A stretch of 64,000 bases of DNA from Spirosoma sp. 48-14 (lineage in GTDB: Bacteria > Bacteroidota > Bacteroidia > Cytophagales > Spirosomataceae), in the NCBI RefSeq assembly GCF_001898575.1, contig NZ_MKUD01000020.1:89026-153025 (forward strand), read 5' to 3'. The position numbers and the translations under genes are program-made. This document shows, piece by piece, positions 42,360 through 51,467 of this stretch (its first letter is position 1; each line of letters begins with the position of its first letter). Under the pieces are notes generated by a model. It had not been told where the DNA came from and did not search any database. It worked only from the letters and a program-made list of their open reading frames with translations.

Positions 42360-42423
42360 AGTAGGTTTGGGCCATTTTCGCATTTAATAGGCAGTGCTAA
42401 ACCGCCTGAATGCTCTATCGTTC

Positions 42424-43368
42424 ATGACCCAATCTGTTTCCCGTCGTCAAACCCTGGCCGCTCTGACCGCTACCGTTGGAACCACCCTGGCGCCAAAATC
42501 ATCTGAAGTACTGGCTGCGCCAACTGCTCAATCGCCGTTTACGCTATGCCTGAACATGAGTACCATCCGAGGGCATAAGCTCGGGTTTGTGAAAGAACTG
42601 GAGGTGGCTTCCAAAGCGGGCTTTCGTTCGGTCGAAATCTGGATCGAAACATTACAGACCTATCTGAAAAATGGTGCCAGTACGGCCGATGCCCGCAAAG
42701 TACTGAGCGATACAGGAATAAAGGTCGAGAATGCGATTGGCTTTGCCCCCTGGATCGTCGACAACGATGCCGACCGCGCCAAAGGGCTTGACCAGATGAA
42801 GCGCGAAATGGACATGCTGGCCGAAGTAGGCTGCATGCGGGTAGCGACGCCACCCATTGGAGCACAAACGCCCAACAGCCCTAAAATCGACCTGTATAAA
42901 GCAGCCGAGCGCTATCGGACAATCCTCGAATTGAGCGATAAAACGAAAGTCATTCCACAACTTGAACTGTGGGGCTTTTCGCCAAACCTGAGTCACCTGG
43001 GCGAAGTAATGTTTGTCGCTATTGAAAGTGGGCATCCATCGGCTCGTGTACTGCTGGATATTTACCACCTCTACAAAGGCGGCTCCGGCAATACCATGCT
43101 GCCCCTGGTTGGGAAGTCAGCCATCGAGGGATTTCACGTCAATGATTACACCGCCGACTTCACGCGCGAAAAAATCACGGATGCCGACCGCGTATTCCCT
43201 GGCGATGGCGTAGCACCAATCAAAGACACACTCCGGCTCATCAAGCGCTCTGACAAGCCTATCGTACTATCGTTAGAAGTGTTTAACAAGGCCTACTACG
43301 CTCAGGAAGCACAAACCGTAGCCAATACAGCTATGGCCAAAATGAAAGCGATGGTGGCAGGGGTGTAA
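42424..43368 (+). CDS. Exported sugar phosphate isomerase/epimerase (AP endonuclease 2-type TIM barrel)
   Basis: The 314-residue protein starts MTQSVSRRQTLAALTATVG, a Tat-like twin-Arg signal. The TIM-barrel family pattern follows: FTLCLNMSTIRG, GFRSVEIWIE, ARVLLDIYHLYKGGSG and a metal-site GFHVNDYTAD, then VLSLEVFNKAYY near the end. Members isomerise or epimerise sugars using a divalent metal; Tat-exported forms are common in Spirosoma-like genomes. The stop codon directly abuts the stop of the convergent SDR gene. The ATG at 42424 is preferred over 42394. Confidence 0.88.
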   Translation: MTQSVSRRQTLAALTATVGTTLAPKSSEVLAAPTAQSPFTLCLNMSTIRGHKLGFVKELEVASKAGFRSVEIWIETLQTYLKNGASTADARKVLSDTGIKVENAIGFAPWIVDNDADRAKGLDQMKREMDMLAEVGCMRVATPPIGAQTPNSPKIDLYKAAERYRTILELSDKTKVIPQLELWGFSPNLSHLGEVMFVAIESGHPSARVLLDIYHLYKGGSGNTMLPLVGKSAIEGFHVNDYTADFTREKITDADRVFPGDGVAPIKDTLRLIKRSDKPIVLSLEVFNKAYYAQEAQTVANTAMAKMKAMVAGV

Positions 43369-44139
43369 TTAATACGCCCATGCCATCAATCCGCCATCGA
43401 CCGATATGGTTTGACCCGTTACGTAACCCGATGCGGGCATGCTCAGGAACGACACTACTGACGCGACTTCTTCCGGCTCGCCAATCCGATTCATAGGCGT
43501 TCGTTTCAGTATGCCGCCTAGCTTTTCGGGATTCGTTAATACGGGTGTGGCTAACGGTGTTTTGATATACCAGGGTGCTACAGCGTTGACCCGAATGCCA
43601 TCGGGTGCCCATTCGACCGCCAGATTACGGGTGAGTTGCAGAAGAGCCGCTTTGGTCATCCCATAAAGGGAGCCACTGCTGGTATGCGCCAGACCCGATA
43701 CTGACGAGATAAAAATAACCTTCCCATTGCCTGACGATTTCAGCAGCGGATACGCTGCCTGGGTTAGTTCATAAGCCGACCGGAGGTTCGTGTTCAGAAT
43801 GTGATCGTACTCGGCCGGGCTGTATTCGGCAGTGGGCTTGCGGATGTTGGTGCCAGCGTTGTTGACCAGAATATCCAGGCCTCCCCAGGTAGCTTTTACT
43901 TTTTCAACGACCTGCGAAGCAGTACCGGGCTGGCTGACATCGATAGCCATGCCATCCACCGTGTGCCCTTGTTGCCGATAGCCGGTTAATTGCTGCTGGA
44001 GTAATTCATTGTTGCGGGCCAGGATGAAAACCGAAGCGCCCAAGTCGAGAAACTGCCGGACGATTGCTTCGCCAATACCTTTAGTGCCACCTGTTACGAG
44101 TGCACGCTGGCCTTTGAGCGACCAAAGAGATTGAGTCAT
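43369..44139 (-). CDS. SDR-family oxidoreductase (tropinone reductase-like)
   Basis: The 256-residue protein has the classical short-chain dehydrogenase layout: TGGTKGIG nucleotide motif near 17, NNAG near 90, catalytic Ser in FISSVSG near 143, YGMTK near 157 (Tyr and Lys), and a GG-rich C-terminus (GQTISVDGG). It uses NAD(P)H to reduce a carbonyl; the substrate cannot be told. It is convergent with the isomerase gene with no gap between stop codons, and there is no visible terminator. Confidence 0.94.
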   Translation of the reverse strand: MTQSLWSLKGQRALVTGGTKGIGEAIVRQFLDLGASVFILARNNELLQQQLTGYRQQGHTVDGMAIDVSQPGTASQVVEKVKATWGGLDILVNNAGTNIRKPTAEYSPAEYDHILNTNLRSAYELTQAAYPLLKSSGNGKVIFISSVSGLAHTSSGSLYGMTKAALLQLTRNLAVEWAPDGIRVNAVAPWYIKTPLATPVLTNPEKLGGILKRTPMNRIGEPEEVASVVSFLSMPASGYVTGQTISVDGGLMAWAY

Positions 44140-44143
44140 GTTC

Positions 44144-44232
44144 GTTTGAATTTGAAGTCTGTAGGTTGATGTTGGCCGACGTGCGCGCTATCGCATCGAC
44201 CAACTTCGGACCTCAAACTACAGACTTCAAAC
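44144..44232. repeat. Imperfect palindrome upstream of the SDR gene
   Basis: The outer arms (gtttgaatttgaagtctgta on the left, tacagacttcaaac on the right) differ by an extra gtttgaa-type 7-nt unit. The inner arms pair ttggccgacg with cgaccaac-type sequence. Confidence 0.7.
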
Positions 44233-44238
44233 CGTAAA

Positions 44239-44775
44239 TTACAACTCGTCTTCGCCATCGGGTACGGTTTGCCAGCGTTCCTGTTTCAGAAAATACATGA
44301 CTACGGCTACCGAGACGGCGGCCACCCCAGCGATCCAGATCATTCCCCACGGACTCCAGTACGACCAGGTTTTCTGACTGATCAGATGCAGGAACGCAAT
44401 CATCATCAGTCCCAGACCTAAAGCGCCGAACAGCGCGTAGACCAATGTTCGGTTATAGGATTGCCGCATGGCGTAAGCACCATAGGACTTATTGCGAAAC
44501 TGGAACAGAATATCATCCAGGCTGGCTTCAGCAAGTTGGTCATCGGCCAGCGTCAGCTCACGCTGGTAAATTTTGCGGAGTTTCTGAACCGATTCGGCGT
44601 TGGCCTCCATCAGTGTCTTGTGCATGGCTGCTTCGAACGGAAGGCCGATCCACATGTAGTGCTCAACCTCGCAAACCAGATGGTCAAGTAGCTCAGTAAA
44701 CAGTTCGCCGGTAAGGCCACTTTGGAGGAGATAGGTATAAAGGCGGTCAATTTGCTGGGGTGTTAGCTTTTCCAT
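44239..44775 (-). CDS. Membrane protein with a TonB-N-terminus-like segment, PadR operon
   Basis: The 178-residue protein has a helical N-terminus (MEKLTPQQIDRLYTYLLQSG) like the leader domains of PadR-linked membrane proteins. The segment SLDDILFQFRNKSYGAYAMR (about 84-103) resembles the cytosolic N-terminus of Bacteroidota TonB proteins. Two membrane segments follow (about 112-130 and 142-160). No TonB C-terminal domain is present. It lies 17 nt after the PadR repressor gene, so its expression is likely controlled by that repressor. Function unknown. Confidence 0.75.
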   Translation of the reverse strand: MEKLTPQQIDRLYTYLLQSGLTGELFTELLDHLVCEVEHYMWIGLPFEAAMHKTLMEANAESVQKLRKIYQRELTLADDQLAEASLDDILFQFRNKSYGAYAMRQSYNRTLVYALFGALGLGLMMIAFLHLISQKTWSYWSPWGMIWIAGVAAVSVAVVMYFLKQERWQTVPDGEDEL

Positions 44776-44792
44776 AAACGTAACAGGCTAAA

Positions 44793-45146
44793 TCAATGGC
44801 CATAGGCTATTGATGGAGGGGTTTGAAATAGTTGCTGCATATAGTCGACGAAACGTTCAAACTCAGATATTTTCTGAAGGGCAACTTCATTACCGCTGTC
44901 GGTCAGCGAATAATACTTCCGTAGCCGCCCTTCCACTTCTACAGATTCGGTTATCAACAGTCCTTCCTGCTCCAGTTTGTGCAACACGGGATACAGCGCA
45001 CCAAAGGTTAGGGTGAGTTCTCCTTTAGTCCGTTCTTTTACGGCCTGTGTGATTTGATAGCCGTACATTTTATCCTGTTCAGAAAGGAGCTTCAGGACAA
45101 TGGTTTTCAATGTTCCTCGTAGAAATTCACTACTGACGGGTTCCAT
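44793..45146 (-). CDS. PadR-family transcriptional regulator
   Basis: The 117-residue protein matches PadR: an N-terminal winged helix (LRGTLKTIVLKLLSEQDKMYG, ITQAVKERT, LTFGALYPVLHKLEQEGLL) and a C-terminal dimerisation helix. PadR proteins repress adjacent membrane or efflux genes and respond to small molecules. The next gene downstream on the same strand (17 nt) is the TonB-like membrane protein. Only 73 nt and a palindrome separate it from the divergent M16 gene region. Confidence 0.93.
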   Translation of the reverse strand: MEPVSSEFLRGTLKTIVLKLLSEQDKMYGYQITQAVKERTKGELTLTFGALYPVLHKLEQEGLLITESVEVEGRLRKYYSLTDSGNEVALQKISEFERFVDYMQQLFQTPPSIAYGH

Positions 45147-45226
45147 ATAACTGTTGCAAATAGCCTTGATTACTGGTACGAATATATATAAGAAAATTAA
45201 ATATGCAAGTAAAAAATATTGTTTTT

Positions 45227-45294
45227 TGACAGGATTTACAGGATTGATATGGTTTTAAAAAAATCAAATCATGTCAATCCTGTAAATCCTGTCA
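45227..45294. repeat. Palindrome with tandem CAGGATTTA-type arms
   Basis: The exact 20-bp arms are 45227-45246 (tgacaggatttacaggattg) and 45275-45294. Each arm is itself an imperfect tandem repeat of caggatt. It lies upstream of the first M16 gene. Confidence 0.85.
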
Positions 45295-45356
45295 GAAGAC
45301 CTTTGGTGCTCCCCGGTTTCGCTGTTATTTTTAGCCTTTTCCAAGCTAATTTTCTC

Positions 45357-46700
45357 ATGAACAAACGAACCGGGCTATTGGCTGGCCTGATACTGTCGAC
45401 AAGTATCCTGCTGGCCCAGAATAAGCCCAAACCGGAGGACGTTCAGACGTTCACGCTTAAAAACGGCATGAAATTCATGGTCCTCGAAGACCATTCGATT
45501 CCCAATGCCAACTTCTACACCTTCTGGCGAGTGGGTTCCCGTAACGAAGTGCATGGTATCACGGGCCTGTCGCACTTTTTTGAGCACATGATGTTCAACG
45601 GGGCAAAAAAATACGGTCCCAAACAGTTCGACCGGGTGATGGAAGCCAACGGCGGCTCCAACAATGCCTATACCACCGAGAACACCACCGTTTATACCGA
45701 CTGGTTTCAGAGTGGTGCGCTCGAAACGATTTTCGATCTGGAATCGGATCGGATACGCGATTTAGCCATCGACCCAAAAATGGTCGAGAGCGAGCGAGGG
45801 GTGGTGCTGTCGGAGCGGAGTACGGGCCTGGAGAACAGCAATTACCGGGTGATCAGCGAACTGGTGCAGTCGGTAGCCTTTGTCGAGCATCCGTATATGT
45901 TTCCAGTCATTGGCTTCGAGTCGGACATCAAAAAATGGACACAGGCCGATCTCGAAAAGTATTTCAAAACCTACTATTCACCCAACAATGCGGTGGCCGT
46001 GGTGGTGGGCGATGTAACGGCGGCTCAGGTGAAAAAACTGGCCGAGCAATACATTGAGCCAATTCCGGCCCAAAAACTGCCGGATAGTCTTCGGACGGTG
46101 GAGCCACCTCAGAATGGGGAACGTCGGGCCACAACCTATAAAGACGTTGCTACGCCCAATATTCTGCTGGCCTATCACACACCGGCTACCCGCCACCCGG
46201 ATTACTATGCGCTCGATCTGCTCAGCGGGGTGCTCAGTTCCGGAAATTCGTCCCGGTTGGTGAAGTCGCTTGTCCTCGATTCAACCATTGCCTCACGGGT
46301 ATTTTCCAATATGGATCAATCGTTCGACCCCAGCCTGTTTTCTATCTATGCGATTGCTGCCAGTGGTATTTCGGCCGAACAACTGGAGCGGTCTGTATTG
46401 CATCAGATCGATAAGGTGGTTAACGAAGGCATTACGGATGTCGAACTACAGAAACTCAAGAACCAGAAGCTCATGGAGTTTTATCGTACTATGGAAAGCA
46501 TTAACGGGAAGGCCAATTCGCTGGGAACCTACGAGCTGTATTTCGGCGATTACAAAAAGTTATATGAAGCCCCGTCGCTGTATGAGAAAGTGACCAAAGA
46601 AGACGTACAGCGCGTTGCCAGAACCTATCTCACCGCCCGGAATCGAACGGTAGGCTATTTACTGCCTGAACCCAAAACGAATCCGTCGAAAAATAACTAA
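45357..46700 (+). CDS. M16-family zinc peptidase (catalytic subunit)
   Basis: The 447-residue protein has a signal peptide (MNKRTGLLAGLILSTSILLAQ) and the M16 inverted zinc motif HFFEHMMF (HxxEH) near residue 70, with the downstream Glu in ESERGVVLSE. The RNRTVGYLLP C-terminus is typical. M16 peptidases degrade peptides within a closed clamshell. The gene next to it (6-nt gap) encodes an M16 paralogue without the zinc motif, so the two probably form an active/inactive heterodimer in the periplasm. The ATG at 45357 is chosen because it gives the signal peptide. Confidence 0.93.
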   Translation: MNKRTGLLAGLILSTSILLAQNKPKPEDVQTFTLKNGMKFMVLEDHSIPNANFYTFWRVGSRNEVHGITGLSHFFEHMMFNGAKKYGPKQFDRVMEANGGSNNAYTTENTTVYTDWFQSGALETIFDLESDRIRDLAIDPKMVESERGVVLSERSTGLENSNYRVISELVQSVAFVEHPYMFPVIGFESDIKKWTQADLEKYFKTYYSPNNAVAVVVGDVTAAQVKKLAEQYIEPIPAQKLPDSLRTVEPPQNGERRATTYKDVATPNILLAYHTPATRHPDYYALDLLSGVLSSGNSSRLVKSLVLDSTIASRVFSNMDQSFDPSLFSIYAIAASGISAEQLERSVLHQIDKVVNEGITDVELQKLKNQKLMEFYRTMESINGKANSLGTYELYFGDYKKLYEAPSLYEKVTKEDVQRVARTYLTARNRTVGYLLPEPKTNPSKNN

Positions 46701-46706
46701 CCCCCA

Positions 46707-48083
46707 ATGAGACAACTATCTTTCGTCCTGCTTGCCATACTGGTAGCAGGTGCGTCGTGGGCACAGACGTTCAAGGTGCCCCCTTATCAGAAATTCAAGC
46801 TAAAAAATGGGCTGACTGTGTACCTGATGGAGCAGCATGAAGTACCGTTGATCAATGTATCGGCGGTGTTCGATGCAGGTGCTGTACAGGACGGAAATCG
46901 GTATGGATTATCGAACATGACGGCCGAAGCACTCCTGTTCGGTAGCTCTAAATACACCAAAGCTCAACTGGAGGAAAAAGCCGAGTACGTAGGGGCTTCG
47001 ATCGATACTTATGCCGGTAAAGAGGTGGCTAAGTTGTCGGCTTCGTTCGCCGTGAAAGATCAGGATTTGCTGTTCGATATTCTTCAGGATGTGATTACCA
47101 AACCAACCTTCGATCAGGCGGAATTCGACAAGTACAAACAGCGTCAACTGCTTCAACTAACGCAACAGAAAGAAAGTCCGCGCGGGGTTGTCAATTCCTA
47201 TTTCAACCGATTTGTGTACGAGGGGCACCCATACGCGAACCCGATTACGGGAACCCCAACGTCGGTTTCGGCTATCTCGGTAGCCGATGCGCGGCAGTTC
47301 TATCTGAAAAACTACACCACCGACCGGGCGCCTATTGCTGTAGTGGGCGATTTCAACACCCCCGCCATGAAGAAACGCATCACCGATTTGTTTGGTGGCT
47401 GGAAAACTGCGGCAGCTACATCCCCTAAACTAAGCGATCCGACAGTAGTTTTCGATAAAAGTCGGGTGTTGCTGGTCAACAAAGACGATGCCCGTGAAAC
47501 GACATTTTTGATTGGTGGAAAAGGGATCACGCAAAATAACCCCGATTTTATTCCGGTTACGGTGGTGAACACCATTCTGGGCGGTCGGTTTACTTCCTGG
47601 CTCAACGATGCGCTTCGGGTCAATTCGGGCCTTACGTACGGGGCCGGTAGCCGATTTGCGACCTTTCGGAACAGCGGCACCTTTGCCATTTCGACCTTTA
47701 CCAAAGTCAGCACCACGACCCAGGCGATCGATATGGCGCTGATGGTACTTGATAGCCTGCATAAGACGGGAATCGATGAGAAAACGCTCTCGTCAGCCAA
47801 AAACTACGTCAAAGCTGACTTCCCTCCCCGATACGAATCGGCCTCTGAACTGGCCAATCTGCTGACGGATATGTTCAGTCTGGGTTTCGACGAATCATTT
47901 ATCAACAATTTCCAGAAGAACGTGGATGGACTGACTGTAGCCAGAACCCGTCAGATTATCGATCAGTATTTCCCGAAAAATAACCTTCAGTTTGTGTTGA
48001 TTGGTAAAGCCGACGCCATCCGCGACAAGGTGAAAAAGTACGGAGTTATTACCGAGAAAGAAATCAAAGCCGACGGTTTTTAA
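46707..48083 (+). CDS. M16-family peptidase-like protein lacking the zinc motif
   Basis: The 458-residue protein has a signal peptide (MRQLSFVLLAILVAGASWAQ) and the M16 fold pattern (FKLKNGLTVYLMEQHEVPLI; VVGDFNTPAMKK; GLTYGAGSRFATFRNSG). At the HxxEH position it reads GLSNMTAEALLFG, so it cannot bind zinc in the usual way. It is the likely non-catalytic partner of the gene just upstream, as in mitochondrial processing peptidase alpha subunits and similar bacterial pairs. The gene is followed by a long palindrome. Confidence 0.92.
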   Translation: MRQLSFVLLAILVAGASWAQTFKVPPYQKFKLKNGLTVYLMEQHEVPLINVSAVFDAGAVQDGNRYGLSNMTAEALLFGSSKYTKAQLEEKAEYVGASIDTYAGKEVAKLSASFAVKDQDLLFDILQDVITKPTFDQAEFDKYKQRQLLQLTQQKESPRGVVNSYFNRFVYEGHPYANPITGTPTSVSAISVADARQFYLKNYTTDRAPIAVVGDFNTPAMKKRITDLFGGWKTAAATSPKLSDPTVVFDKSRVLLVNKDDARETTFLIGGKGITQNNPDFIPVTVVNTILGGRFTSWLNDALRVNSGLTYGAGSRFATFRNSGTFAISTFTKVSTTTQAIDMALMVLDSLHKTGIDEKTLSSAKNYVKADFPPRYESASELANLLTDMFSLGFDESFINNFQKNVDGLTVARTRQIIDQYFPKNNLQFVLIGKADAIRDKVKKYGVITEKEIKADGF

Positions 48084-48084
48084 G

Positions 48085-48169
48085 GTAACGCGAGTGGTAA
48101 CCCGCGCAGTACAGAGTACGATGGAAATACCTGATGTATCTGTGCTGCGCGGGTTACCACCCGCGTTAC
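48085..48169. repeat. Long palindrome between the M16 pair and the B12 operon
   Basis: The 31-nt arms 48085-48115 and 48139-48169 match at 29 positions (gtaacgcg[a/g]gtggtaaccc). The 23-nt loop is AT-rich. It starts one base after the M16 stop codon. Confidence 0.88.
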
Positions 48170-48186
48170 ATTTTGCAAAATTCTCT

Positions 48187-48194
48187 TACCTTTG
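48187..48194 (+). promoter_or_regulatory. -7 box of the cobalamin operon
   Basis: TACCTTTG lies just upstream of the riboswitch. No TTG is found at the normal -33 distance. Confidence 0.5.
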
Positions 48195-48205
48195 CCCTGA
48201 GTTTT

Positions 48206-48420
48206 CGGTGCCTGATGTCGTTTCGTGGCGACTTTCAAGGCTTAAAAGGGAAGTTTGGTGAAATACCAACGCTGTCCCCGCAACTGTAAGTCTCTCAAAA
48301 AGTCGATTCATACTCCGTGGCCACTGCGCTGATACTCAGTGCGGGAAGGTTCGAATCGATGAGACGAGCCAGGAGACCTGCCGACAACCATCCGCTGTTC
48401 TGGCGTTCGGAGGAAACGCC
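48206..48420 (+). promoter_or_regulatory. Cobalamin (B12) riboswitch
   Basis: The conserved order is clear: CGGTGCC, AAAAGGGAAG (48244-48253), GGTGAAATACCAACGCTG (48257-48274), CCCCGCAACTGTAAG, a variable arm, and the B12 box GCCAGGAGACCTGCC (48368-48382). A GC-rich hairpin (ggcgttcggaggaaacgcc, about 48402-48420) follows and probably forms the expression platform, 40 nt before the receptor gene. It should lower expression of the three downstream genes when adenosyl- or other cobalamins are abundant. Confidence 0.96.
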
Positions 48421-48459
48421 CTGGCCGCGTGCTGATAGTGCACACTTAATTTAGTTATA

Positions 48460-50412
48460 TTGAAAACGCAATCCCTTCGCTGGTGGGTATTGGGTTGGTT
48501 TGTCGGCTTCATAGCCGGACAACAAGCCACTGCACAATCCGATTCGGCCACAACGAGTCGATTATCGAATGCGGTATCGCTGTCGGCGGTGACTGTACGG
48601 GCTATCGCGCCTGAGCGGTTCCTGGCTGGTCAGAAAATTCAGCGCATCGATTCCACTACGCTGCTTCAGTTCCGGTTTGCATCGATTACAGATGCGCTGG
48701 CCTTTAACACGCCACTGGCATTCAAAAATTATGGGCCGGGTCAATTGGCAACGGTATCGTTTCGGGGCACATCGGCCAGTCATACGGCAGTACTCTGGAA
48801 TGGCATCAATATCAATCAACCCAATCTGGGACTAACCGACTTTTCAACTATTCCTGTGGCTGGTTTTGATCGATTAGCTGTGCAATATGGCTCCTCGTCC
48901 AGCGCTGTTGGGTCCGACGCGGTTGGGGGAAGTATTTTGCTGGGGAGTACGCCCAGCTGGCAGCCGGGTATTCGCCTAATGGTAGGCCAGCAGATCGCCA
49001 GCTTTCGGAATAACCAGACGCATCTGGGTGCGCAGTATGCATTGCCTTTAGGAGCAAGCTGGAAACTATCGGGTAAGTCGCTGATTTATCGGTCTCAGCT
49101 TAATAACGAATATCCCTATACTGAACGCCAGCACTATTTTCTGGAACCATCTACAACAAGCCAGCGGGGACTTATTCAAGACCTGACTTTTCTGCATAAA
49201 AGCGGTCGGCAGTTATCCATCAATGCCTGGCTCACGGATAATGATTTGATCCAGTCGCCACAGGATACCCTGGCCCGTGAACGGACCCGCACACAATCGG
49301 CCCGGCTGCTGGCGACTTACGAAGCCAATCGAATGACTATTCGAGTTGGCTGGATTCGCGATATATTGGATTATGCCAAAGGCAACCTAAATAACCCTAG
49401 CCATACGCAGACCAACCGATTCATTACTCGGATTGAACGAGAATTTGCTCTGGCCTCGAACCGACCCTACCAGTTGACGTTACGAACCGGGGCCGAATGG
49501 TCGCATTATGGGACCCGGACAGATGGCTACGGTGGTCAGTTAATTGAGGAAGATCGGGCCGATCTGTATGCCCTGCTCCGTTTTCAGACCACCCGCTGGC
49601 TGCTATCGGCCAATGTTCGACAGGCGTTTGTAACACGCTTCAATCCTCCTCTTACACCATCGGTTGGGGCAGAATACAGGCTTGTACAGCAGAAACGCTT
49701 TACACTGACGGCCAAAGGAGCTGTAAGCAGGAGCTATCGCGTGCCAACGCTAAATGAACGGTACTGGGCCGATTTAGGTAACCCGAACCTCCTGCCCGAA
49801 AACGGCTTTAATCTGGAGACCGGGCTGGCAACAGCAGGTGCGTTATCGGATCACCTCAACCTGACGGCCGAGTTGAGTGCTTACCGTAACCGGGTCGATA
49901 ACTGGACATACTGGAATCCAACGACGAACTATCATGTCGAGAATCTGCAACTGGTCGTTGCACGTGGCCTTGAATTGACTACGGGGCTGATTTATACACA
50001 GGCAGACTGGAAAGCGGGTATACGACTGGGCTATGCGTTTACACGTTCATCGCAGGAGCGGGCGTACGATGCCTATTCGCAGGATGTCATCGGTAAGCAG
50101 TTAGTCTATGTGCCGCTGCATTCGGGAACACTGAACACCTATCTACAGCAGGGGCGAAGTCGAATCAGTCTGCAAATGCAGGCTAATTCGCGTCGGTATA
50201 CCACATTCGACAATAGCCAGTTTTTTAAGGGTAGTGTTCTGGCTAACGTGGTTTTGGAACATTCCGTCAACTGGCGGTTTATGCTGGTTCGGATACAGGG
50301 GCAGGTGAATAATGTATTCGATACGCTTGTGCTGGGCGTAAAACGGAATGCCATGCCAGGCCGAAACTGGGCAATCAATCTGATTATTAATTTTCCTTCT
50401 AATACACAATGA
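48460..50412 (+). CDS. TonB-dependent cobalamin receptor (BtuB-like)
   Basis: The 650-residue protein has a signal peptide (WWVLGWFVGFIAGQQATAQ), a plug domain (about 45-165, with VSFRGTSASHTAVLWNGINI and GSDAVGGSILLG) and a 22-strand-type barrel ending in aromatic residues. The start is TTG at 48460; no ATG fits. It lies directly downstream of a cobalamin riboswitch and is translationally coupled (ATGA overlap) to a BtuG-like lipoprotein. I therefore assign it to vitamin B12 or related corrinoid uptake across the outer membrane, powered by TonB. Confidence 0.92.
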   Translation: MKTQSLRWWVLGWFVGFIAGQQATAQSDSATTSRLSNAVSLSAVTVRAIAPERFLAGQKIQRIDSTTLLQFRFASITDALAFNTPLAFKNYGPGQLATVSFRGTSASHTAVLWNGININQPNLGLTDFSTIPVAGFDRLAVQYGSSSSAVGSDAVGGSILLGSTPSWQPGIRLMVGQQIASFRNNQTHLGAQYALPLGASWKLSGKSLIYRSQLNNEYPYTERQHYFLEPSTTSQRGLIQDLTFLHKSGRQLSINAWLTDNDLIQSPQDTLARERTRTQSARLLATYEANRMTIRVGWIRDILDYAKGNLNNPSHTQTNRFITRIEREFALASNRPYQLTLRTGAEWSHYGTRTDGYGGQLIEEDRADLYALLRFQTTRWLLSANVRQAFVTRFNPPLTPSVGAEYRLVQQKRFTLTAKGAVSRSYRVPTLNERYWADLGNPNLLPENGFNLETGLATAGALSDHLNLTAELSAYRNRVDNWTYWNPTTNYHVENLQLVVARGLELTTGLIYTQADWKAGIRLGYAFTRSSQERAYDAYSQDVIGKQLVYVPLHSGTLNTYLQQGRSRISLQMQANSRRYTTFDNSQFFKGSVLANVVLEHSVNWRFMLVRIQGQVNNVFDTLVLGVKRNAMPGRNWAINLIINFPSNTQ

Positions 50413-51467
50413 AAAAGCAATGGATTAAGTCAATAGTGGTTGGGCTGGTGGCCCTGAGTGTCTGGAACTGTAAGACCTCAGATCCTGAGCCAACTCCTTA
50501 TGAATCAGGTGTGTTTATTCTCAATGCGGGTAATTTTTCCAGCAACAATGGCACTGTTTCGTTTTTATCACGCGCGAGTCAGACCGTTGCCACCAATATT
50601 TTTCAGACGGCTAATCCATCACTGGTTTTGAGTGGCGGTGTACAAGGTTATACCGAAGTAAATGGGAAAGGATTGATTCTGGTCGATAATAATACAGCAG
50701 GGCAGGATAAAGTTGAGATTGTCGACTATGCTACGTTTAAATCGCTGGCTACCCTAAAGTCGCCTGATATTGAAAATCCACGTCAGGTTATTCAGGCAGG
50801 TCCCAACAAAGCCTATATAAGTTGCTGGGACGTATCCGGTGATTTTAGCGCGGGGACATTTTATAAAGATCCGGGTTACATCGCTGTGGTCGATCTGAAT
50901 ACCCGTACCGTCACCAAGAAAATAGCGGCTGTGAAGGGGGTAGAAAATATGGTGGTAGTCGGAACGGAAGTCTTTGTCGGCAGTAATGCGTACAGTGGAA
51001 ATAAAACCCTGATGGTGATCGACCTTAACACCGATTCGGTTAAGGAGCGGATTGATTTTGGATCAACGCCTGAGCCTATAGCCGTTGACGCGAATAATAA
51101 ACTATGGCTTCGGGCGGGTAGTGCGCTGGTTCGGGTGAATCCGGCAACTCGCCTAACGGAACAGCGACTAACGTTTTCCGAAACGCCCGGTTCAGTAGTA
51201 ATCAGTACTGATAAACAAGCTTTTTACTATACGTTGGGTGGCAAAACCTACCAGATTTCGATCAATGCGACAAATGCCACGGGGACTGTGGTCATTTCTC
51301 GGTCATTCAGCACGTTAGGAGTCGATCCACAAACCAAACGCATTTATGGTACGCAGAATCCGCTACTTTATACACAGGCGGGGTATGTGATTCGATACGA
51401 ATCGTCCGGTGCATTGGTGGATTCCATAAAAGCTGAAATTGCACCCTCTGGATTTTACTTCCGATGA
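50409..51467 (+). CDS. BtuG-like surface lipoprotein (beta-propeller, DUF5074/YncE type)
   Basis: The 352-residue lipoprotein has a lipobox ending at Cys21 (LSVWNC) and a repeated propeller-like pattern (SGVFILNAGNFSSNNGTVSF; NKAYISCWD; GYIAVVDLNTRTV; LMVIDLNTDSV; NKLWLRAGSALVRVNP). Bacteroides BtuG is a surface propeller that binds cobalamin very tightly and sits over BtuB. The same gene order under a B12 riboswitch, with start overlapping the receptor stop by 4 nt, supports a BtuG role. Binding itself is inferred. Confidence 0.85.
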   Translation: MKKQWIKSIVVGLVALSVWNCKTSDPEPTPYESGVFILNAGNFSSNNGTVSFLSRASQTVATNIFQTANPSLVLSGGVQGYTEVNGKGLILVDNNTAGQDKVEIVDYATFKSLATLKSPDIENPRQVIQAGPNKAYISCWDVSGDFSAGTFYKDPGYIAVVDLNTRTVTKKIAAVKGVENMVVVGTEVFVGSNAYSGNKTLMVIDLNTDSVKERIDFGSTPEPIAVDANNKLWLRAGSALVRVNPATRLTEQRLTFSETPGSVVISTDKQAFYYTLGGKTYQISINATNATGTVVISRSFSTLGVDPQTKRIYGTQNPLLYTQAGYVIRYESSGALVDSIKAEIAPSGFYFR

